Positions 39,409 to 51,400 of a stretch of DNA of 64,000 bases are shown one piece after another (within the stretch, counting starts at the first letter, position 1; the number at the start of each line of letters is the position of its first letter). The notes below the pieces were generated by a model, which did no database searches, was not told the DNA's origin, and was given only the letters and a program-made list of their open reading frames with translations. This DNA comes from Lepisosteus oculatus (Eukaryota; Chordata; Actinopteri; Semionotiformes; Lepisosteidae). The stretch lies in NCBI RefSeq assembly GCF_040954835.1, contig NC_090723.1, positions 8,318,001 to 8,382,000 on the forward strand, given 5' to 3'. A program made the position numbers and the translations under genes.

Positions 39409-42400
39409 ATGCTGAAGGGGGGAGTCCTCTGCCTGTGCTGGCTGGCCCTGGCCTCGGCCCTCAGGTGTCCCGATGGGGGGCTGTGTGAAGACGGAAGCAC
39501 GTGCTGCCGGAGCCCCTCGGGCAGATACAGCTGCTGCCCCCTGCCTCACGTACGTATGTCCCCTCGCTGGTGCGGTCGTCGCCGGGGGCGGGCCTGCGTG
39601 CACGTGGCCGTCCCAAACGAGGAGGTCGTGTGCACGCCGGCCGGACTCGGGGTGGGGGGGTGGGGTTTCTCCTCCGCTGGTCCTGGGGAGCCGGTGTTAC
39701 GGGTCGCGATCGATAGATTCAGAAGACCTGAAAAGGTCGGAGGTGGGTGATCCCTTTAATCATAAAGGGGAGATCATTACCGCCCAAAATCAGAAGACCT
39801 ACTCGCGCCCGGGACTGGAGTTCGCTATACTGAACCGAAGGCTTAATTAATTAACGATGCGGTCATTCCCAATCTTTACAAACAAGTGACCTATAAAACC
39901 ATCAGGTCTGTGGCTCTCGAGGGCCCAGCTTGTCGGTACTGCACCGGGGTTCTGTTGATCTAAATCGTACCAGGCGTATAATGTATTCTGCCGTGGGGGC
40001 AAACCAGGACTCTGAGCTGCCTGACTTATTTTAACAGCTTCTGCATTCCTGTTTCAAAGGAGGAAATCAGATGCGCTTTGAAGCACAGTGTAAACAAGGT
40101 GTACAAAGACTTTTTTTCCCCCCTCCCAACTCCTTCTTCCTTATTGCTGCGGTGTTGCGCAAAGACATTTGACTGCTTTGTTTCATTTAGTGCATAAAGC
40201 TTGTGTGTTGAATGGAGAGCAAGCAGGGGAGTTTGCATTCCTAACCCAAGAATTTGGCCAATAAAATGATCTTATCTTAAAGTCAGACATTCAACAGAAG
40301 TACCTTTTTCATTGTGCTAATTTCCCTGCACTTCAGGTTTCTTTATCAGAGTAAACATAATTGAGCCCTGAAAAAGAGGGGTTTTCAACTTCTTAACTCA
40401 GACGGCAGTGTGGCATAGCGTTTTGGGGTTGAAATTGAAAGGATGTGGGTTTGAATCCGAGTTGGGGTACTGCCAATCTACTTTTGAGTTGGTGGCATCC
40501 CTTGGACTGCTTCAGTCTGGCAGTACAAATTGGTGCAAAAGTTTGTTTTTCTGCCAATTCCATCCAAACCGTAGTATTTTTAATCACTCTTCTGCTAGCT
40601 GTTCAGGGGAAAAAAATTAAGGAAATAGATTTAAAGGGGAACTACAGTCCCAATTTTGTGGTAACAAAATAAATTAATAAACGGTATAGAAAAAGTTTAA
40701 AATTTCGAATGAAGCACAAAATTGTGGAAAATGCTGTAAAGTCACCGAGAGCAAGAGTTCTCCCAATCCGTGACATGATGCAGCCCTTCCTGCTCACTAG
40801 TCCCTGTAGTGACTAATGTAATGAGATGCCTGCTGCACAATCTGTACTCATTCGCTTCTACATTTCACTGTAGAAATGTTTGTGATCTGCAGGCAGGGTT
40901 AACAAATTAGTATTTGTCCGCAAAACCATCTCCAAGTTGAAAGCAATATTTCTATTGGATTAAAAGAGATGTATTCACACGCCTGCTTGTTTATAGTGTA
41001 ATAGGGCAGCTTCACCTCACTGGAAGCTGAGTTGCCTCGTTCTGAATCGCAGAACTTGGTGTTGCACATACCTGGAAGTTTAATCTATTTGGTGATTGGA
41101 TTGGAGGTTTTACATGTAATGTGTGCGTTTGACTTTTATAGTGGTTTGAAATCAGTGCTGATTCTTTCTAAACCCAAAATATAAAAATAGCATTGAAGTT
41201 CCCCTTTAAATGACTAGATGGTTACCAGCAAAGTTTTTCAAGAAGTCTGTTTGATGGATCGCGGATCTGTATATTTTTAAATCATCTGTGGCCAATTGGA
41301 TCATGTTTTCAGGCCGTGTGCTGCGAGGACCACAAGCACTGCTGCTTCGAGGGCACGGTGTGTGATGTGAAACACTCGGAGTGCCTCAACAAGACCTCCT
41401 CCGTCCCCTGGGTGGAAAAAGTCCACGCGCAGGTACCCGAGTTTCCACTGGTAAAGACACGATTAGCATTTTTCTTTAACTAGTTATTTTGATAATTAAA
41501 ATCAATTTGATCAATTAAAAAAAAAAAGTGGTCTTTGTGCACCAGTTTGCACGTGTTGTTTTGCACAGACTTTTCAGTAGTGTTGTCTTGTACAACTGGA
41601 ACAGTGGGGTGGTGCGATGGCTCTGTAGCTAAGGAAGGTTGCTGGTTCGTATCCCGCGGCCGGCAGAGGAATCCTACTCCGTTGGGCCCCTGAGCAAGGC
41701 CCTTCACCCCAGCTGCTCCAGGGGCGCCGTATAAATGGCTGACCCTGCGCTCTGACCCCCAGCTTCTCTCCCTGTCTGTGTGACTCATGGAGAGCAAGCT
41801 GGGGTCTGTGAAAAGACAAATTCCTAATACAAGAAATTGTATATGGCCAATAAAGTGATCTTATCTAAATGTAAGCCAAAAAGAATATGTATGGTCAGTA
41901 CCGTTAATGGCTCACTATTACCTAATAAAATGCTCACTTTCCTTTCCTTTGAATTTACCAGCTGTCCAGTTGTTTTTTGCGAAAACTTTGTGAATACATT
42001 TTTTTTGGTTTGTTTTACAGAGTGTAAGCTCTTTCCCCATGTTCCACTCTGGCCCAGAAGACAACAATTATCAGAATGTCTGCCCAGATAATACAAGGTG
42101 CCCCTGGGAATACGCCTGTCTGCAGACTGCTGCAGGGTCCTATGGATGCTGCCCCTTACCCCAGGTGATTATGGTTGCCTTTTTCGGTTAAAGAATTGCT
42201 AATTATATTTATCACCCATTCCTGCAGGTGCTCCAGGCTCTCCCAGTTATTAAAGATCTGTCAGGAGGTTGGTAGTGTGACACTATGAAGAATGGAAATG
42301 AGCAAGAAGGTGAAGAGGCTGTGTTTAGAGACCTGGCCTTCAGCAGCTGATATGAGGCTGATGAGGACTTTCCACCAAGAACAGTTCCTTTCCAGACAGA

Positions 42401-45400
42401 CTCCACAACATTTGCATGATGGGGTGACAAAAGCAACTTGGAGCGGTTTTAGCATTCCCTCACCTGGCTGAGGAAAATCAATCCAGGGCACAGTTATCCG
42501 ACCACTCGGTGGAGCCAGCTGCTGCAAGGGCACAGATGACTTTGATCTGTATTTGATAAATATCCTGCTTGATATTAACTTGGGATATATACTCCCGACA
42601 GTGGATTTCTGTCTGTAGGACTGGAATAAGTAAGTCCTAGAGGGTGGTCAGTAGTGCAGTGTGCTGATGCTTCGTATCCGACACCTCTTCAGGTGAGAAG
42701 GGGTTTGAGAATCCAGGTTGTCAAACGGTGACAGTTTAATGTATGCAACAGTCATTTTAGGACTTTCAATGCTGGGAGCAAGGGGGCATTAGAGTTGACA
42801 CTCGTTGCAGAAGAAGTCCCCCACCCACTTATTCTTGGGAAGGGGGGCTACAGCAAGTCGGAGGACTCGAGAGCAAGAGCTGATCCCAGGGTCCCAGCGC
42901 TGCGGGGCAGCAATGCTAAACACTGTGCCATCCTAGATTTATTCTTTTATAAAATGAATGTGTACTTTTATACTGAATAGCATTCTTCTGCTGATCATCC
43001 ATGCACTTTCACACACAGTGCACCATTCTTGCAAGCAGCTAAATCTCAATGCACAGCACTGAAAGACATTTTAAACCACAAAACTGGAAACGGATGCATT
43101 GCGTTAAAGAATTAGTCCTGGTGCTCTTCTACGTTCATCCAACTCGCCCTTCCACGAAGTGCCAGTGGTTTAATAGTGCAAGGCACAAGTGTTAACTGCC
43201 ACCTGCTCAATACTTCTAGTCTATTACTACACTACAGAACTGCTAGGACAGGACCTCGTGTTGCCCTTTTCTCACTGGCTGCTGGAAGCGTCAGCCTGTG
43301 ATCTCAAAGGGTAAAAGGTCATCTTAATCCTCATTGTAAGCAGAGGGTGGACATTGTATTGACTCAACGTCCGGTTAGTCTCTTTGGATCTTCTTTTCTA
43401 GCTTCTAATATTCTGGGGTTTTATTAGTATGTTCTGCATTCTTATTTATCTAGCCTCCTTCTTTTTCTAGGCTGTCTCTTGTGCTGATGGCAGACATTGC
43501 TGTCCTGAGGGCTACCAGTGCAGTGAAGATGGGACCTCCTGTACTCGGAGCAAAGGTGTGCATCCATTGACTTGGATTATACTCAAGACAGTGGATTCTA
43601 GTCTTTGATAAAGGAAATGCTTTAAAAGCACAGAAGTAACTTAATGAAAGCCAGGTTTTTCCATGGTGGAATTGTTCCTAAATGCCTAATGCTGACGTAG
43701 TTCTAAAATGTCCATTAGCAGCCCTGAACCTAATTCTGTGGGTTAATATTATTTCTAACTTGATTGGTAGAAGTGGCAGTACTTAGAGCTCATGTCTGAG
43801 AGGGGGTGGGGAGGATCGTGTCTTGTAACTGGAGACTTAACCCTGCACTTAACGTGAGCAGAACAAGCATTTTGCATTTGTACTGATCTTGGTCTTTGGC
43901 TTCTCTGGCACTTGATTCTGCAGAGCTGTCTGGAGCGCGGGCGATTATCTGTCCCGATGGGGAGTCGGAGTGTCCCAGTCATGCAACCTGCTGTCCACTT
44001 CCTGATGGCTCATGGGGCTGCTGTCCCTTAGTGCAGGTATGGAAGCCCCACGCAGAGGCTTCATTTAAGCTCTCAGCCTTTGCACTTTGTGTTGGCTCTC
44101 GGTTTCAGTGAATGTCATCCAGGCAGGGCTGCACATTGGTGGTGGAGGGGATCCCCATTACCTGTGAAGCACCTTGAGTGGAGTGTCCAGAAAAGTGCTA
44201 TATAAGTGTAGGCAGTATTAGAAGTGCTTGTTGTGTATGCAAGCCAAGATTCCCCAAGCAGTGGCTCACAACAGGGAGGCTGACACATGAGAGGTCTGGT
44301 GTGTGTTGCCCAGAATCCTGTCTGGGGAATAACGGCTGTGACCTGCTGGATTGCATTGAGGTTGGCTTGACACACTTGGATCGGTGAATGGGTGTCTTTT
44401 TTTTTTTTTTTTTTAGTGAGTTAGGTTGCCTGGAAAATGCGGTATGTGGGTGTTGACTTGTGCATAAGCGGGCATGGATCGTGCCGATTTGCATTAGGGC
44501 CTAATCCGACCCCCGGTCTGTCGTCCTGCCTCAGGCAATCTGCTGTGATGACAAGAAGCACTGCTGTCCCCAAGGCACCAGATGTGACATGCAGCACTCC
44601 CGGTGCTTGTCTGGGACCAAGGAGATGCCCATGTGGAGCAAGATCTCAGCAAGGAAAAGGGCTGGAGGCCAGCGAGGTGACCTGTCCCGCTTTTCCCCCT
44701 TAGGCCTGGATTCAACAAAAATGTGTTCCATATGCCAGTCGCAAATTACAAGCTACTGCTTTATTAAGACTTTTAAAAAGGGGCAGAAAAAAGACAGTGT
44801 AATGTTATCTTCAGGTTTTACCTGAACAGTGATTCTGTGGAGCTGCCAGTGCGTGGTTCGAGACGGTGCTGGATGTACACTCGCCACCTATGTGCTTTAA
44901 GCCCTCCAGTGGGAATGTTTTGGGCTTTTGCTGGCCATGAAAGTCGTTGATTGATATGGCATGTTTTCCATAATTTGCGACTCCCTTGTTATAGCACAGG
45001 AATGGACAGGGCTCGTCCTGGAGGACTGGTATGTCTGCAGATTTTCTAGGTGTCTTCAAAGCAGTAGAATGTTAAGAGCTGGAAGGAGCTGTTAAGTGGG
45101 GTCCGTTAAACCAGCAAATATGTTTAATACCAGTTTGTTCTTAAGAGTAGGTTTTGAACGGTAAGCTGCTGGCCCCCCCTTATTTCTTAGTTTCCTTCCT
45201 CTGTGTTCTGTACAGTTCTGGATGTGAACTGTCCAGACGGCGTGTCCAAGTGTCCAGATAACACCACCTGCTGCCAGAAGGAGGGCGGTGGATACGGCTG
45301 CTGCCCTTTCCCTGATGTGAGTGTCTGATAGTTCCTCGCCGCGCTGCAGCCCTTCTCACTCTAAAGGCTCCCAAAGAGCTTTACGTGTCGGAGCTGATGC

Positions 45401-48400
45401 ACCTGCAGCTCCAGCCCCTCTACAGCAGCATCCTCATGACCCCGCAGGCCAGGGGGAGGGGCGAGAAGCTGCTCCACCAGTGGGGCTGAGCGGGAGCTTC
45501 AGGGAGGCCCGACTCCCAGCCCAGAGCGGGACGGAGCCAGTGTTGCTCATGCGAGTGTCTGCTGTTCCCAGGCTGTGTGCTGCACTGACCACGTGCACTG
45601 CTGCCCCAGCGGTACGACCTGCGACCTGGAGCACGGCATGTGCTCGTCTGCCGAGAGACAGACCCCCCTGCAGAAGAAGCTCCCTGCTCTGCTTGAAGTC
45701 AAGGAAGGTGAGGTCTCCTCGTTCCTGATCAGCCTGTCATCACCTGTTCCACTTCTGTCTTGAGAGCTTGCAGATGAGAGAGAAGGCCATTCTTCTCCGT
45801 AACCTACAGACACCCAGGTTTATCCACCCCTGTTCTAGGAGGATCACCTCCAGTTGAGCTTGTAATGAGGGTGATGGTGTGTGGTGCTAAACTGCACACT
45901 GCTCTGGTTCCACCATTCTGCAGCAGAAGTGAGATTGGGGCTCTCTAGTGCCATGAAGAGAACATGGCTTCTCTAGAGGTAATGAAGATTGTAGCTTGTC
46001 TTCACCATCACTTTTATTCCTGTGTTCCACGTTTGAAGGTGGCCTGCTCTTCTGCTCAAAATTATAGGTAGGGCTGACCTCACTGTGAAGGTGGTGTCTT
46101 ATATTAAACTCCTCTGATGTGCTCAGTGGCTTTTGTTAGGCTACCTTGTATTTTGGCTCTGGTGCCTCTAACTATACTTACCACTCGGTTAAATTCTTGG
46201 CAAAACTTTTACATTTTGGGATAAAATTAATCTTATCCCGATCTGTGTTTTATATTTCTTTACTGTTTTATTAATAAGAATATAACATGGATATTTAAAC
46301 AAAACAACTTCCTCTGTTCTGTTTAGCTCTGACCGAAGGAGATGTGAACTGTCCAGACGGCGTGTCCAAGTGTCCAGATAACACCACCTGCTGCCAGAAG
46401 GAGGGCGGTGGATACGGCTGCTGCCCTTTCCCTGATGTGAGTGTCTGATAGTTCCTCGCCGCGCTGCAGCCCTTCTCACTCTAAAGGCTCCCAAAGAGCT
46501 TTACGTGTCGGAGCTGATGCACCTGACTCCCAGAGCGGGACGGAGCCAGTGTTGCTCATGCGAGTGTCTGCTGTTCCCAGGCTGTGTGCTGCACTGACCA
46601 CCTACACTGCTGCCCCAGCGGTACGACCTGCGACCTGGAGCACAACAGATGCACGTCTGCCGAGAGACAGACCCCCCTGCAGAAGAAGCTCCCTGCTCTG
46701 CTTGAAGTCAAGGAAGGTGAGGTCTCCTCGTTTCTGATCAGCCTGTCGCCACCTGTTCCACTTCTGTCTTTTGAGAGCTTGCAGATGGGAGAAAAGGCCA
46801 TTCTTCTCCGTAACCTATGGACACCCAGGGTCCTCCACCCCTGTTCTAGGAGGATCACCTCCAGTTGAGCTTGTAATGAGGGTGATGGTTTGTGGTGCTA
46901 AACTGCACACTGCTCTGGTTCCACCAGTTTGCAGCAGAATTGCAATCTAGGAAATTGCTGGTATGTCTCTAGGAGCCAGGAAGTGAACATTGCTACTCTG
47001 GGAGGAATGAAGATGGTAGCTTTGTCATCGCCATCACTTTTATTACTGTGTAAACGGTTTAAAAGTGGGGTGATCTTGTACTCAAAACAAATGATAAGGC
47101 CGAGCAGTATGTGAAGGTGATGTACAATATTAAACTTCTCTTTGCTCACTGGTCTTTGTTAGGCTTGCGTATGTTGTTACAATTATTGAAGAGTCAACAT
47201 TTTCAGTTCTTGTGGCTTTAAAGCAACAAGTAGGAGCTAAGGTGCTTACCAAGTTGTCGATGGTGGGAGCCGGATAAGTTGAACAACACTGTCACTCCCC
47301 ACAAACAACCATTTGAGTTCTACAGGACACTAAAAAGACAATACCCACTTGCCGAATATCAGACCAGGTAAGAAATGGCAAAGAGAAACGCACGCTGATG
47401 AAGTACAGGCTTGATGACCACAGTCTGGCCATAGAAACTGGGTGGCACAGGCAGACCTGGCTTTCCAGAGAAGACCGCTGTTTTTCTCACTTCCAGTGGG
47501 GAGAAGCAGAGACGGAGAAGCACTGTGAAAAATACCATGGGGTTAGACATTCTTCACAAAAATAAATCACAATCCCACACCTGTCAGACTCAGAATTATT
47601 TCCAAACCTCCTCCTGGGAGAGGGAGGAGGAAACTCAAGCTGCAGCCCAGAATGTGATCTCCTCCTGTCAGGGCCTAAGGATCAGTTGGCCTGACTCCCC
47701 ATGTTTCCCTAGTTAAATAGCTCCTTGGTGAATCATTGAGTTCTTATCAGCCTAGAAACATAAGATAAAGGATGGATAGGGAGAAGCAGGAAGGGTTGAG
47801 AAGTGTGCCAGGCAAGAGGACCTTGTTCTGATCAACCTTAAGATTCCAGCTAAGTATTTGAACCCATTTAAGAGAGTTTTAGTAAACCCTGATTTCCTTT
47901 ATGAGGAATCCCTAGGCTAGAGATGTTCTCTCCTGGTTAGGGATGCATTTTTAGGTTTTAGATTCCCATTCACTTTGGACAATCTGGATTTATAGGAAGG
48001 GGGATTTAGCTCAGAATTGTGTTTTTTTGAAGCACAGGTTTCTCTCTTGTGGCCTGTTTAGATATTGTATAGGATGGCTAATACTAGGTTAGCAGTGGAG
48101 GGATCCTGAGTAGTTAGGTTTGTAGGCCTCTGAAACACCTTGTCTGTAAATACAGTAATCTAGTGTGTCGTAACTAATCCAGTAGAGTTTAGTTTCTCTA
48201 GATATTGTTACTTATCGTAGTTTGGCACAGCTCAGGCAAAAGATTAATACATGAGGTTGAGGGCAAACAAGTTGTGTGCCTCCAACTATACCAACAATTT
48301 GGCTATATTCTTGGCATTTCTTTAACAATTCATAATCATTTTAAATCATTCTCCTCTATATTCTCCCCCTTTTCATAATTTTAACATGGAAGGTTAAATA

Positions 48401-51400
48401 ATTGAAACAATTTCCACTTGCTCCGTTCTGTGCAGCTCTGACCGAAGGGGACGTGAACTGTCCAGACGGCGTGTCCAAGTGTCCAGATAACACCACCTGC
48501 TGCCAGAAGGAGGGCGGTGGATACGGCTGCTGCCCTTTCCCTGATGTGAGTGTCTGATAGTTCCTCGCCGTGCTGCAGCCCTTCTCACTCTAAAGGCTCC
48601 CAAAGAGCTTTACGTGTCGGAGCTGATGCACCTGCAGCTCCAGCCCCTCTACAGCAGCATCCTCATGACCCCGCAGGCCAGGGGGAGGGGCGAGAAGCTG
48701 CTCCACCAGTGGGGCTGAGCGGGAGCTTCAGGGAGGCCCGACTCCCAGCCCAGAGCGGGACGGAGCCAGTGTTGCTCATGCGAGTGTCTGCTGTTCCCAG
48801 GCTGTGTGCTGCACTGACCACGTGCACTGCTGCCCCAGCGGTACGACCTGCGACCTGGAGCACGGCATGTGCTCGTCTGCCGAGAGACAGACCCCCCTGC
48901 AGAAGAAGCTCCCTGCTCTGCTTGAAGTCAAGGAAGGTAAGGTCTCCTCGTTCCTGATCAGCCTGTCACCACCTGTTCCACTTCTGTCTTGTGAGAGCTT
49001 GCAGATGAGAGAAGGCCATTCTTCTCTGTAACCTACGGACACCCAGGTTTATCCACCCCTGTTCTGGGAGGATCACCTCCAGTTGAGTTTATATTGAGCG
49101 TGATGTGTGATGCTAATCTGCACGTTGCTCTGGTTCCACCATTCTGCAACAGAAGTGAGATTGGGTGTCTCTAGTGCCATGAAGAAAACATGGCTGCTCT
49201 AGAGGTAATGAAGATTGTAGCTTGTCTTCACCATCACTTATTCCTGTGTTCCACGTTTGAAGGTGGCCTGCTCTTCTGCTCAAAATTATAGGTAGGGCTG
49301 ATCTCACTGTGAAGGTGGTGTCTTATATTAAACTCCTCTGATGTGCTCAGTGGCCTTTGTTAGGCTACCTTGTATTTTGGCTCTGGTGCCTCTAACTATA
49401 CTTACCACTCGGTTAAATTCTTGGCAAAATTTTAACATTTTGGGATAAAATTAATCTTATCCCGATCTGTGTTTTATATTTCTTTACTGTTTTATTAATA
49501 AGAATATAACATGGATATTTAAACAAAACAATTTCCACTTGCTCCGTTCTGTGCAGCTCTGACCGAAGGGGACGTGAACTGTCCAGACGGCGTGTCCAAG
49601 TGTCCAGATAACACCACCTGCTGCCAGAAGGAGGGCGGTGGATATGGCTGCTGCCCTTTCCCTGATGTGAGTGTCTGATAGTTCCTCGCCGCGCTGCAGC
49701 CCTTCTCACTCTAAAGGCTCCCAAAGAGCTTTACGTATCGGAGCTGATGCACCTGCAGCTCCAGCCCCTCTACAGCAGCATCCTCATGACCCCGCAGGCC
49801 AGGGGGAGGGGCGAGAAGCTTCTCCACCAGTGGGGCTGAGCGGGAGCTTCAGGGAGGCCCGACTCCCAGCCCAGAGCGGGACGGAGCCAGTGTTGCTCAT
49901 GCGAGTGTCTGCTGTTCCCAGGCTGTGTGCTGCACTGACCACGTGCACTGCTGCCCCAGCGGTACGACCTGCGACCTGGAGCACGGCATGTGCTCGTCTG
50001 CCGAGAGACAGACCCCCCTGCAGAAGAAGCTCCCTGCTCTGCTTGAAGTCAAGGAAGGTGAGGTCTCCTCGTTCCTGATCAGCCTGTCACCACCTGTTCC
50101 ACTTCTGTCTTGTGAGAGCTTGCAGATTAGAGAGAGAAGGCCATTCTTCTCCGTAACCTACAGACACCCAGGTTTATCCACCCCTGTTCTAGGAGGATCA
50201 CCTCCAGTTGAGCTTGTAATGAGGGTGATGGTGTGTGGTGCTAAACTGCACACTGCTCTGGTTCCACCAGTTTGCATCAGAATTGCAATCTAGGAATTTG
50301 CTGGTATGTCTCTAGGAGCCAGGAAGTGAACATTGCTACTCTGGGAGGAATGAAGATGGTAGCTTTGTCATCGCCATCACTTTTATTACTGTGTAAACGG
50401 TTTAAAAGTGGGGTGATCTTGTACTCAAAACAAATGATAAGGCCGAGCAGTATGTGAAGGTGATGTACAATCATTCTCCTCTATATTCTCCCCCTTTTCA
50501 TAATTTAACATGGAAGGTTAAACAATTGAAACAATTTCCACTTGCTCCGTTCTGTGCAGCTCTGACCGAAGGGGACGTGAACTGTCCAGACGGCGTGTCC
50601 AAGTGTCCAGATAACACCACCTGCTGCCAGAAGGAGGGCGGTGGATACGGCTGCTGCCCTTTCCCTGATGTGAGTGTCTGATAGTTCCTCGCCGCGCTGC
50701 AGCCCTTCTCACTCTAAAGGCTCCCAAAGAGCTTTACGTGTCGGAGCTGATGCACCTGTAGCTCCAGCCCCTCTACAGCAGCATCCTCATGACCCCGCAG
50801 GCCAGGGGGAGGGGCGAGAAGCTGCTCCACCAGTGGGGCTGAGCGGGAGCTTCAGGGAGGCCCGACTCCCAGCCCAGAGCGGGACGGAGCCAGTGTTGCT
50901 CATGCGAGTGTTTGCTGTTCCCAGGCTGTGTGCTGCACTGACCACCTACACTGCTGCCCCAGTGGTACGACCTGCGACCTGGAGCACAACACGTGCACTT
51001 CTGCCGAGAGACAGACCCCCCTGCAGAAGAAGCTCCCTGCTCTGCTTGAAGTCAAGGAAGGTGAGGTCTCCTCGTTCCTGATCAGCCTGTCACCACCTGT
51101 TCCACTTCTGTCTTGTGAGAGCTTGCAGATTAGAGAGAGAAGGCCATTCTTCTCCGTAACCTACAGACACCCAGGTTTATCCATCCCTGTTCTAGGAGGA
51201 TCACCTCCAGTTGAGCTTGTAATGAGGGTGATGGTGTGTGGTGCTAAACTGCACACTGCTCTGGTTCCACCAGTTTGCAGCAGAATTGCAATCTAGGAAT
51301 TTGCTGGTATGTCTCTAGGAGCCAGGAAGTGAACATTGCTACTCTGGAAGGAATGAAGATGGTAGCTTTGTCATTGCCATCACTTTTATTACTGTGTAAA

